DNA of 64,000 nt from Brachionus plicatilis (lineage: Eukaryota; Rotifera; Eurotatoria; Ploima; Brachionidae): positions 974,255 to 1,038,254 of the forward strand of contig QEOQ01000640.1 in the NCBI GenBank assembly GCA_010279815.1, written 5' to 3'. Positions within the stretch are counted from its first letter, which is position 1, and each line of letters starts with the position of its first letter. The notes beneath the pieces were generated by a model that worked only from the letters and a program-made list of their open reading frames with translations, searched no databases and was not told the origin of the DNA. The translations under genes and the position numbers were made by a program. Positions 51,260 to 61,651 of the stretch are shown piece by piece.

Positions 51260-52200
51260 AAGTTATTTATCCTGTGAAGATTTTTTCAAAATTCTTTCTT
51301 TAGCTTTTTTACTTGATTCACCTATAAAGAAGACATAACATTTTGAACATTTTATATTATATACAACACCAGTAGATTCAAAATTTGAGTTAAAATTTTA
51401 TTTAAATCTTTTAAGTTTGAGTCATAGTTAATGAAATATTTCAAATTAGTGTTTTTTGAAGTGATTTTATTATTAAATGGTAGTAATTCAATCCTTTTTT
51501 TATTTCCAATTGAACGACTAACTCCTAAAAATTTATTTTAATCATAACCATGCTTAATTAAATTAAAATTAAAATTTCTATAGTGAAATAAATAATTTAT
51601 ATAAGATGAGCAAATCCTTCGAATTCTAATTAAAAATGAAGTAGGAATATTATTAAAAATATGACTTGGTTTATTATAAATCAGCATCAGGTAACTACAA
51701 GGATTAGGTGGCTTTATATAAAGATCAAAAACAGTTTTCTTAAAAATAGACTCATATTTAATTTTTTAAAATCAAAAAAGTTTACTTCATCATCTTTTAC
51801 AATAATTAATTTTAGATAAAAAATTGTATTTTAAAATCTTCTAAATTGATTTCAAAAATAGAAGCCATAATTATATCATCAATTAATGTCTTGTATAAAA
51901 TTGAACTTTTTAAAGAAACATAGTTATTCTATGGTATTAACAAGAAAATTTTAGCTACTGACGGTCCACATTTACAGCCCATTGGTAAACTAAACATTTG
52001 CAAATAAAAGTCATAATAAAATTTAGAAATTCCTTTTTTAAAAATCAGAAATAGTACTTCTCTAGGCTAGAATAACTTTATCATAATTTTCATTTAAGAA
52101 TTTTTCTTTTAGAATAAATCACTTATTAAATCAAAAACATGAGTTTGTATTATATTTATATAATATAATGACTCAAAGTCACAAGATTATAGATGTTATT
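51260..52200 (-). mobile_element. Decayed Penelope-like element: RT core and GIY-YIG endonuclease
   Basis: Minus-strand fragments, in order: SLPMGCKCGPSVAKIFL (about 51950-52005), the LYKTLIDDIIMA catalytic-box region (about 51860-51900), IPTSFLIRIRRICSSYIN and IKHGYD (about 51560-51650), and GVVYNIKCSKCYVFFIGESS (51310-51370). The last matches the GIY-YIG endonuclease with its GxVYxIxC...FYIGES signature. RT followed by GIY-YIG defines canonical Penelope-like elements. Frames are broken by many stops. The right (5') end is cut by the LINE that starts near 52323. Confidence 0.8.
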
Positions 52201-52322
52201 TTTAGGTTATACAGCTTCTGTTTTTACTAATTTGCAATAATTTGTTTTTAGAAATTTTGGTAATAACCTAAAACAGCCTATCTTACTTTCACTTACGTTT
52301 AAAGACTTTTGAAGTCTTTTAG

Positions 52323-53521
52323 AAATATTTTTATTATGAAGAAGATTATCAAGTGAAGATCGATCGATGCTCAATCGATGCCAGCAGAGCCTTTGATAAG
52401 GTCAATAGAAACAATCTCTGGGGTAAAATGGTGTTCAAAGTGGAACCATATATTTTAAGAACTCTGGTTAACTACTACTCAGTTTCAAAGATCGTAATTG
52501 TAATCAACGACAAGACTACAAGCCTGATTAAAACAACAAAGGGTGTCAAGCAAGGGGGTCCCTTGAGCCCATCATTGTTTTCAATCTATGTTGACGATCT
52601 GGGAGATGATTTAGACCAAGATGATAGTGGCATCAAAATTGGACAACTAAAGATAAACAATATCTTCTATGCCGATGATGTAATCCTAATTGTAAATAGC
52701 ATTGATGAGCTTAATCGATTGCTTCAAATAGCGGGGAGTTATGGTAGAGACTTTGAAATCAAGTTCAACCCAGATAAAACCAGCTATATGATCCTCTTCG
52801 ACACAAAAAGTATTGACGGAGGCTTAATCACCTTTCAAAACCAAACGATCAAAAAAGTTGTACTTATGAAGTACTTAGGGATATGGATTGATGATAAACT
52901 ATTAAGTCTAATACAATTCAAAAGTAGGTCTAAACTTTGTAATTTAACCTTTCAAAAGATGAAACAGTGCGGTATTATATGTCCAGCAATGACCACTGAA
53001 GTGAAACTGTGTTTCTATAAAATATATGTCAGACCCATCCTTCAATATGGAATTGACAATATGGTATTAAGCAATGAGCAGTGTAGGTCAATCCAAACAT
53101 TAGAGTCACGACTCATAAAAGCGATGTTTATGGTCTCATATAAGATGACTCGCAGCACCAAATTGTTACTCGCATGTAATATTGATAATGTAATCAACAC
53201 ACGTATAAAAATCAAAATTAACTTTGGTAAACGATTGGTAAGTCTCCAAAGCACAAGAAAACTAATACAAGCGATAGAAAAAACGATAAGCTTGCAAGAA
53301 TGGACAAAAAAAGCTTTTTCTTCGAAATTGGCTTTTTAACTAATAATGTTGACAACACATTCGAGGATATGATCAATAGTGGACTTAACATGGTTTACGA
53401 AGCACGGGCTAGAAATAGGACTGAGAGAGCCAAACAAGAAGTGAGACAGGTAATAGATGCCTTGAAACTGATCGGACTCAAAAGAACTGAAATGCTTAAA
53501 AAATTATTAAAAATTGAATAG
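52323..53521 (+). mobile_element. 5'-truncated LINE with RT domain, frameshifted near the 3' end
   Basis: One frame is open from just after a TAG at about 52323 to 53339. It encodes a reverse transcriptase palm with IDASRAFDKVNRNNLW, VKQGGPLSPSLFSIYVDDL and FYADDVIL, then SYMILF and MKYLGIWID in the thumb, and a C-terminal region LYVRPILQYG-like (KIYVRPILQYGIDN). At about 53310-53325 the frame shifts by one base in an A-run beside a T-run. The protein continues as FFFEIGFLTNNVDNTF to 53521 in the other frame. The upstream endonuclease is missing, so this copy is 5'-truncated. The clade is not assignable by eye. The AT-poorer, intact sequence suggests a fairly recent insertion. An assembly gap starts 40 bases downstream, so its 3' end is unseen. 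Confidence 0.9.
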
Positions 53522-53561
53522 TAAATAATACTGTAAATACAAGAGAGCACTAAAAATTGAG

Positions 53562-53646
53562 NNNNNNNNNNNNNNNNNNNNNNNNNNNNNNNNNNNNNNN
53601 NNNNNNNNNNNNNNNNNNNNNNNNNNNNNNNNNNNNNNNNNNNNNN
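53562..53646. other. Assembly gap (85 N)
   Basis: A run of N. The flanks are a LINE 3' region on the left and AT-rich sequence on the right, so the gap probably reflects repeat-induced assembly failure. Confidence 1.
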
Positions 53647-54860
53647 TCGATTTTTTGGTTTGTATTTTTTAATCGTTTGTTTGATTAACTTAAATTTTTA
53701 TATATAAAGGAGCTGGAGGTCCACGACTGACCGCCCAAGCCCCTAATCGCCTTAGTTGCGGCTTTTTTGCAAATAATAATATTCGAATAAGTAGCATTTC
53801 GAATGAAAATTAGGCTTGAATTTAATTTTTGAATAATATTTATTATATTCAGTTTTTGATCTAAAAATTTTAAATGTTCAAATTTTAATTCCAAAATTTT
53901 AGAGAAATATAATTGACCAAAAAAATTTAATCAAAAAAAAATTCATTTAATAAATTGAAATTCAATTCGATTTGGATACTAAAAGTGCGCCAGATTTTCA
54001 CCAGTCAACCCAACTCTTCTAACATTTTCTGGATTACAATATTCCCATACATATTACCAGGTATCAAAAAATAGCTGTTCTTATTTAACCAACGCTACAA
54101 GAGTACAAAAAACTAAATTTTCAAATACTTAATTTTTCAAATATTCAATTCAAATTTTAATACTTTTAAATTATTATTTGAATTTACCTAAAATTCAAGC
54201 TGTTTTTTTAAATAAAAGTTAAATTAGAACAAAACAAAACTCTTCGCCTTTGTCTTAGCTCCGACTACATGGACAGCACTAAGCATATTCACTCACAAGC
54301 AAAAATCGTAAATGGTAAAGCCACGGCTTTTAAAATTGACTCACAAATACTACGACAAAATCATCCTCAATGCAGAAAACCATCAAGTAATAAACAAAAT
54401 AATTGACCAAAATCAAATCAACAAAAATTATAAATCAAAACAACACAAAAAAAAACGAGGAACAACTTGTTTGGATGAATATCCCCATACATTATTCTAA
54501 TTTTATTCCTACCAAATGGAAAAAAATTCGAAAAAATTTAGAACTAAAAACTTAAAATTTATTCAAAACATAAAATTTTTACTTATCTTTACTTTTGGAC
54601 TGTAAGAAAGCTATGGCTTTCGCATCTTTCCTTAACCTTTTTGAATAATAATTTTAAGAATTTTAATTTAAAAAAAGAAAGTTTTCGAATTTAACTTCAA
54701 AAATAAAAATAAATTAAGTATAAATTCTAATTTATCTTATAATCAAGATTTTATTCGAATATACTACTTTTTCAATAGTCTTTTCAAATTTTTGTATTTA
54801 TTCAAGTTTCAATTTGTGTCCAAAAGCTGATTCGATTTCATCACTAGTTATTATATACTA
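53647..54860. other. AT-rich region with a decayed coding-like patch
   Basis: 54240-54500 is less AT-rich and gives KPRLLKLTHKYYDKIILNAE in one frame, reminiscent of the end of a LINE ORF2 but without diagnostic motifs. 53705-53770 has a GC-richer word (GACCGCCCAAGCCCC) with no assigned role. No gene was called. Confidence 0.35.
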
Positions 54861-55122
54861 TGTTGCAAAAGATTAGAAATTTTTTTATTTGTTAACACAA
54901 AGATTGCTTTTGTGTATATAAAAGGCGGGAAAATAAGTAAAAAGCGACTTTTTAAAATTATTATCTGTCATCAATCCAAAAGCATAAAACCAAAAAAAAT
55001 CACAGAAAAAATACAAAAAAGGAAAGTGCTTTTATTTTTTTTTTGCACTCCAATATTTGTAAAATTCAATATATAAAAAAATTTAGATAAATATAATAAT
55101 TAATTTCTAAACTTTTGCAACA
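54861..55122. mobile_element. 262-bp MITE with TA target duplication
   Basis: Inverted ends TGTTGCAAAAGATTAGAAAT and ATTTCTAAACTTTTGCAACA differ at a single position, with TA immediately outside both ends (54859-54860 and 55123-55124). The interior contains a TATATAAAAGGCGGGAAAA stretch. There is no frame of note inside. Confidence 0.85.
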
Positions 55123-55282
55123 TACTGTATTTCTAACATACTTTTGAATGTAAAGCTTGAAGCCAACAGCTTTAATGAAATAAATAACCGTTTAGAAATG
55201 TATGGTTTTTATTCATTTCAGCATAGAATTTTTGAAAGAATCCTAACTTTCTCTTATATACAGTGGTGTTACGATATCTGTA

Positions 55283-55430
55283 TTTTACTATTTTTTACTA
55301 TATTTTACGAAAAATATCGTAAATTTACGAAAATTTAAAAATAAAATTGCCAAAATAAAATTTAGTAAATTTACGGTATTTTACGTAAATTTACTATATT
55401 TTTCGTAAAATATAGTAAAAAATAGTAAAA
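55283..55430. repeat. Near-perfect 46-nt-arm palindrome, TTTACG-rich
   Basis: The left arm from 55283 (TTTTACTATTTTTTACTATA, then TTTTACGAAAAATAT) is mirrored as its reverse complement up to 55430, with about 50 nt between the arms. Similar TACGTAAATTTAC words fill 34336-34430 and occur at 62795-62970. It is probably a MITE relative; the transcript would fold into a long hairpin. Confidence 0.8.
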
Positions 55431-55982
55431 ACCAAAATTTTGACATTTTTTAAAAATTTTTTGTTTTTTTTTTAGTTTATTATTTTTAAAGAAAAAAAAA
55501 AATTTGTAAGTTTTACTTTTTTTTTACCTTTTTTTACGTAAATTATGGTAAATTTTAATTAAAAAGAGTAAAAATACTGAAAATAATGAAAATTTTTTTA
55601 AAAAAACTTATATACATTTTTAACTGATTTTTTTATACAAAATATTTAATCACTAATATTTATAAAATTTTAAAAAACCGATAAACTATAAACTAATGAT
55701 TCGACCATCCACCTTCTTTCTCAATAAAGATTTTAATTACCTTAATTCAAATTGTTTATTAATTTAATTTTAAGCTGTGTTTTTATAGTTATAAAAATTC
55801 TTTCTTTTTTTAAGTGATTTATATAATTCTGACACTTTTCGGGAGTTAATGTGTCTGGGTCTACCTAGTCCCCACAAACAAAAAACTTTTCAGCACAAAA
55901 ATAACTTGACTAAGACAAAAACTGTTCTCCACAAAAAAAATCTTCACAGCAAAATTTTTTTTTATATCTTTTAAAAACTGCT

Positions 55983-56239
55983 ACTAAATACCTTATTTCC
56001 TCACTTAATGTCCCCTGGAAACTAAAGGAAACACGTCTTAATATCCTATGGATTATTCTATGAAACTCAATATTTTTTTAATTTCTAATTTCCTTGGGAA
56101 ATTATCTAAAATATGGTAAAGGTATTAATGTAAAATGTTTGCAAAAAATCAAAAATTTCGCATAATTTCTCAGGGAAATTAAAAGGTGTTTCATTTAATT
56201 GCCCATAGGGCATTAAATGAGGAAATACGGTATTTTAGA
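55983..56239. mobile_element. Palindromic MITE, ends AAATACCNTATTTCCTCA
   Basis: The left end AAATACCTTATTTCCTCACT, then TAATGTCCCCTGG, pairs with the right end CCATAGGGCATTAAATGAGG followed by AAATACGGTATTT. Internal AATTTCCTTGGGAAATT and AATTTCTCAGGGAAATT are also related in inverted sense. It has no coding capacity; flanking duplication is unclear. Confidence 0.75.
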
Positions 56240-57684
56240 TAATAAAATGCCTTTGATTTTACTTAATTAAAAAAAATTCCGAATTTTAGGAGATTAAAAA
56301 ATCCAAAATAAAAAACGAAAAAAAAAACTATGACAATTCATTGAATGATGCATGGCCAATATTACATGAGAATCCGACGAATTTTTTAATAAGCCTAAAA
56401 AAAGGTCGTACAAAATTAGCTGGAAATTGGTCTTTCATAAAATAGAATTTAATTTAATTATTTTATTAATTTAATATTTAATTTTTTTTTAATACAATTT
56501 TATAAACACTATTTGAAAAAAATATAAAACAAATTTATTAAATTATTTTTCACTACATAAAATTTTTTGTTAACCAGTTATTTGGTTAAATATGTATAAA
56601 TTTTGTTTTTTTGAAATCGGCACAAAAAATTGGGTTTTGTAGTGATTTGTGTTAAAAAATTTTTGATTTGTGGATAACCCATTAATCTCACTTTATTTCA
56701 AAATTTGAATTATTTAACTTTAATAAGTTGTTGTTGAATTTTTTCAAATAACTGTTTGATTAATAACTGTATTCAATTTTTTTGAAAAATTTTATATATT
56801 TTAATTTTAATATTTTGTATTTTTATTAGTAATGAATTTAAATAAATGAAGTGTTAATCAGTCTCATGAGGCATGGGCCTGTTTTTTTAACCTTCAAATT
56901 AAAAAAAATTTATAACCCTTTCTTATATTTTTGACAATTAAAAAAAATTAAATGATTTAGTTACTTTTTGTCAAATTTGAATAACAAATGAATGTTTTTT
57001 CATCTCAATCCAGATTCTTTTTAATTTAGATCTAAAAAAATAAAGAATTTAGCCGAAAAAAAGTTGTCTCAAAATTTTAATCCTAACTCATTCTATAAAA
57101 AAAAATAAAAGTTCAAATCAAAAAAGAGGCTAAAAGTTGAGCGCTTCTTAACTTTGTCACAATGTAATGTCTCAATAACATTAAAAAATAAAAAAAAACT
57201 ATGTTTGCGTTAAAAAACATTTTAATCTTTTTTAAAAAAACAAGATCTCAAACACTCATAATAAACCAGATTTTCTGTTTATTTATTTTTTAATTTTTAA
57301 TTCAGATTTGTCTTTTTTGCTTCTTGCTAAAATCCGGAAATTCGTGCTATAGATACAAAATTCGGAAATTGGTGTTTCAAGAATTACCTTAAATAGCTTT
57401 ATGTTAAATTATATTTTTTACTTTTCGTAAATTTTAAATTCCGATTGGTATTTTATTATTTAAAATTTAATATTAATTTTTGAATTTTTAAAAAGAAAAA
57501 TGACTTCCTACGTACCAAAAATTATATTTTCTTTTAATATATGCTTTGTTTATTAATTAAAACTTAAATAAAATTAAAAAATTTTTTAAAAATCAATTTA
57601 AATTAGATAAAAAAAAACTTTTTTTTTTAATTGCAATTGAAATTAAATTTCCAAGTAATCAAAAAAATAATTATTATATATTAT
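56240..57684. other. AT-rich intergenic region
   Basis: Low-complexity sequence only. The right end is the 3' flank of the TRAFD1-like gene. Confidence 0.45.
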
Positions 57685-59004
57685 TCATTTTTTTGACAGA
57701 TAATTTGATTTACTATCTTTAGAGCTCTTTGATGCCAAATTTCGTGAAGGAATCACTCTTGGAAGAATTCTCGGCGCTCTCGTATTTTCCGAAAATCGTT
57801 TACTTAGATTTTTCAAAAGTAAGCATTAAATTATCTATCAATAATTAAATTTACTTTGATGTTTGATTAGATGCTTGAGCCTGAGCTCCAGTTTTTGGAA
57901 AACTTGCCACTTTTTTAGCATTATTCGATTTGCTTGATTCTGGATTCGAAGTTCCTTCATTTCTGCTAGGTAGAATGCTTTTGCATCTTTTCTTAGAAAA
58001 ATAAAGCTAGTTTGAGTAATTAAAATTTTTTTTTTTTAAATACCAAATGCTCATTAAAAACATTAAAATCAATATATTCATCACAAAATTCGCATGGAAC
58101 CAAAGAAAAATCAGATTGTTTGTCAACTTCATCAAAAATTTCATTTCCTCTTGGATTTAGACTCATTTCCTCAAGGTCTTGGTCCAAGGGATACGTAAAA
58201 TTACTCAAAATTGCTGAGGGCTCATTATCAGAGTAATTTAAATCACAAAATACCTTTTAATTTGTCAGTTGATTAGAATAAAAATGAAAAATCATTGACA
58301 ATACTTGATGTTCAATCAATTGTTGAAATCCAATAAATTGTTTATTACAAAATTCACACGGAAATGCAGTTAAGCTTGAAGATGGTCTGCTTGCATTGAT
58401 TAATTCTTGTTTACGCTGTCCAGCACTTTTTCGCGGAGTTTTCTCCCTGTTCAAACAATTGGAAAGCTCATGACCAAATTTGTCCCTTAAAAGCACATAT
58501 TTTCTGCATTTTTCACACAATTCAGTCCTGGATCCACAAACGACTAGGTGACCATCGATTTTGTCATTATCAAGACTCAAGTCACAATACTGGCACTCAA
58601 CTTGTCTTTTACTACAATTTTCTTTCTTTGAAAGATTTTTAAAAATCAAAATTTTTTTAAAGTTAGTACTTGATGGGTGTCAAGAAGATATTTGTCTATA
58701 AGGTTTCCACAAATGCATTTAATTTTCGTATGAAATTCTTTCAAATGCTCGTTTTAAGAGTTCTAATATTTTTTTTATTTAGTTTAAAAATTTTTTTTTT
58801 AAAGATTTACTTGTTATAAGATTTATTACAGATATCACATTTGATAAAGTTTTTTAAGCAAAAAGCTTCATGCATTAAAAAACTAGCAATGTTTATATTT
58901 TGACCACTGTTATTTTTATCAAATTAAAAATTTAATTTAATTCTATTTTAGGTTATTTTTTACCAATTGTCGCATATTTTGAATCCAGCATTAAGATCAG
59001 CCAT
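57685..59004 (-). CDS. TRAFD1-like: TRAF-type zinc-finger protein, TRAFD1 (FLN29)-like, with one apparent frameshift
   Basis: TRAFD1 is an interferon-inducible brake on innate immune signalling in mammals; the role here is inferred only. Seven exons: 58964-59004, 58811-58906, 58670-58762, 58305-58625, 58044-58253, 57855-57991 and 57685-57802. They encode zinc-finger units in the TRAFD1 order: KICDNCGQNINIASFLMHE, FIKCDICNKSY, KIKCICGNLIDKYLLDTH, VECQYCDLSLDNDKIDGH, CGSRTELCEKCRKYVLLRD, then FPCEFCNKQF and LVPCEFCDEYIDF. Spacing matches human TRAFD1 residue for residue in the N-terminal fingers. All junctions are in phase except inside exon 3, where one base is missing in an A-run (minus strand, about 58752-58756). 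Restoring the length gives about 338 aa. The cause may be a homopolymer sequencing error or a real lesion. Exon 7 (KRFSENTRAPRILPR...) is supported by splice phase only; otherwise the protein would stop at 57851. Confidence 0.82.
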
Positions 59005-59516
59005 GACGAATTAAATTTTGATTCTTATTTGATTCTAAAATATAAAAATTTAAATGGGATTTTTTTCGCATTTTTTTAATCTATGCCCAAAAAATCATGA
59101 TAGTAGATTTACTTATTACTTATAATATTCGTGGTAGCTGAAGAAACGAAATAATTTTCTCGATTATTTTTAGAAATTTTTGACAAATTTAACTTGATAA
59201 AAAATTTTTGAAATTTTTTAGAATTTAATAAACTCTTAAATAACTCTTTAGAATAAAATTGAAATTTTCTAGAAATTTATTAGGTTACTATTCAAGTCTC
59301 ATGATTTAAAGGCAACTAATAGAACAAAAACTGAAAAATTTATTATTTTTGTCGAAAATTTAAATTTTGTTAGGAAAAATTTTCTTAACTTTAAATTAAT
59401 TTTAGTTAAAGGAATATTACCCAATTTTCCCTATGATAAGATTTCAATTTATGAATAAAAAGTTTAAAGTAATTTAAAAAAATAAGCTTTTATTTTAAGA
59501 ATTCTTAACTAACACC
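59005..59516. other. AT-rich region upstream of the TRAFD1-like gene
   Basis: The promoter of the minus-strand gene should lie here. No specific element was recognised. Confidence 0.4.
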
Positions 59517-59697
59517 AAATGTGTTTTAAGCCTAGAGTCCGCATTGAAATCAGGTTTTTGAAATTTAAAGCAACATTGAAGCTTAATAAAAAATATTTTT
59601 ATAATTGTAATTTTTCACAAGAATTTTAAACTTTAATGCCGCATTAAATTTTAAAAACTTGATTCAAATGCGGACTCAAGGCTTAAAAAACACAATT
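59517..59697. mobile_element. Short palindromic MITE, GTGTTTTAAGCCTNGAGTCCGC arms
   Basis: Left arm GTGTTTTAAGCCTAGAGTCC (59521 on) and right arm GGACTCAAGGCTTAAAAAAC (to 59693) pair with one small insertion. The pairing continues inward through GCATTGAAATCAGG and its complement. No coding sequence. Confidence 0.78.
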
Positions 59698-59967
59698 GCT
59701 AGCGCCAAAGTCATGTTTCGAGTATGAGGGTACAATTCGAATAGAAGAATACGCTATAGTTCGAGGAAAATTTTTTTTCAATATGCAAATTTCCAAAATC
59801 AAAAAAAAGTTTAGATGATTTAAAAAGTTTTTTATCCCAAATTCGTAAAGTGTATATTAAAAAGAAGAAAAAAAATAGATTTGACACTTATCTTTCAGAA
59901 AAGGGTGCAATTTTTAGATTAGAAAAATATAAATAAAGTCTAATTATTTTCTAAATAATTAAATAAA

Positions 59968-60246
59968 GGCATTGTGAATTTTGGAAAGAAAATAAATTTT
60001 TTTAATTGAAATATTTTTTTTGACCCAGGTTTAAAACTCGTCCTGCAAAATGTATCAGATGATAACAAGTTTGTACCATCCGAATTTAGTATTTGCAAAT
60101 TCCTGAAAGTCTGCAAGGCATCTATATATAAATCTGAATCTAATCATTAAAATTATATTATAGAGTTATTGTTATAAATTTTACAGAACGAGTTTTAGAC
60201 CTAAAATTAATTTTTGTTTTTTTTCTTTGTTCCGAAATTCACAATG
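59968..60246. mobile_element. Palindromic MITE, copy B of the GGCATTGTGAATTT family
   Basis: It starts GGCATTGTGAATTTTGG and ends CGAAATTCACAATG. The interior shares CTGCAAAATGTATCAGATGA and TTTGTACCATC with copy C and has the same layout as copy A. It is more decayed; target duplication not visible. Confidence 0.65.
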
Positions 60247-61029
60247 AACTTATATTATTAATCAAAGTCGTTTTTGATTTTTTAAATATTTTTTTTAAAG
60301 TTTTAGAAATTGTTTTTTTTATCAAGAAGAAATTGAAAAAAACTTGTTGCGGATGATTCCTTCAATTATTTTTTGGCATATGATTATCGCTTCACTAAAA
60401 ATAATAGAATTAATCAGTAAATATAATATTTAATTCAGTAAAAATGATTATCCCATCAGTAAATTTTATTCAGAAAATTATTTTCAGTAAAATTTTTTAT
60501 TTGTCAGCAATCAAATTTCAATGATTTTTCTAAAAAATTTTCATTCAAAGAGAATTTTTTTAGTAATTTTGAAATCTTACTTAAGAATCATATTTCATAA
60601 GTAAACATTCAATGTAAAATTGAATTTTTGTATCTACAGATTTCTGCAAAAAAATGATGTTGCAGGATTGTGCAGAATACTTAGATATAGTATAAAATGG
60701 CATGCTCCACATGAATTTTGAATATAATGATTAAATAGCCAAAAGGTACAGAAGGTACAAAAAGTAACAAGGTCAAATAAAATAAAATTCTGAGAATTTG
60801 CAAAATAAGCTGGATGAGATCACCGCGCCTGCACCTCTCTTCAATTGTGTTCCTGCTAAAGCATTTTTTGTAAGTTTATTTTTATAGTTTGCAGCCCAAT
60901 ATCCAAGTCCGTTCAGCATTTCGAGCGCTTGTTAGTGATGGTAGAATTTTTCTGAGAAAAATAACTAAAATATCATCATATTGATAAAGTGTCACATAAA
61001 CTGCTACTCATTAAACTACATTTGGTTTT

Positions 61030-61150
61030 CCAGACTTAATCATTTACTGGATTCAATCTTTCCTTAGCAATCGCAAGCAGCGAGTTGTGATCGGTGAAGT
61101 GGTTTCTGAATGAGGACCGGTCACAAGCCGCTTTCCTCAAGTTCAGCTAG
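61030..61150 (+). mobile_element. LINE reverse-transcriptase fragment
   Basis: Plus-strand translation gives YWIQSFLSNRKQRVVIGEVV followed by SE*GPVTSRFPQ. This matches the RT segment FLxxRxQxVxxxxxxSxxxxVTSGVPQGS of Jockey/CR1-type LINEs. A stop lies inside and nothing upstream or downstream continues it. Confidence 0.75.
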
Positions 61151-61265
61151 ATTTTCTAAAGGCATATGATAAGTGCTTCAGTAAAAATAATAGAATAAAT
61201 CAGTGAATATAATATTTTATTCAGTAAATTATCTTCAGCAAAATCATATATTCACCAGCAAAATT

Positions 61266-61651
61266 CAATATTGTTATTTTTTTATTTATTTGTTTTCTGT
61301 ACCGAGCTAAAGCTCCTTCAGAATAAGTTAAAAAGTAAAATAAAAAAAAAATAAAATAAAAATGAAATAAAATTAAAGTTAATAAAATGAGATAAAAAAA
61401 AAAGAATCAAAATAAAGTAAATAAGCTAAAAAAATGAAAGTTGAAAAGACATAAATTAGAAAAGATTGTTTCATGTGGCACATGTTTGAATAGTTCAAGT
61501 TTCAGGAAAATAAGAAGAAATAGTAAGGTAGCAATTACACAATGGAGTTGGGTATTCAATATATCTTGATTCGAAACCTTCTTTGTATTCCTTCACCAGT
61601 CTTTCAACCAATCGAATAGAATGACTCAGTCCTGTCCCAACATATATTGGT
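61266..61651 (-). mobile_element. 5'-truncated LINE 3' end with 10-bp target-site duplication
   Basis: CAGCAAAATT flanks the segment on both sides (61256-61265 and 61652-61661). Read on the minus strand, it ends in CTCGGTACAGAAAACAAATA followed by AATAAA, an A/T tail as expected for a LINE 3' terminus. Weak coding remains (HSIRLVERLVKEYKEGF) lie at its 5' part. It is inserted within the CAGTAAA-type repeat. Confidence 0.72.

Noticed and set aside
61141..61185. Apparent LDFLKAYDK reverse-transcriptase box
   Set aside because: It overlaps the GGCATATGAT repeat that recurs at 60375 without coding similarity, and lies after rather than before the FLSNRKQRV segment, so the match is probably chance.
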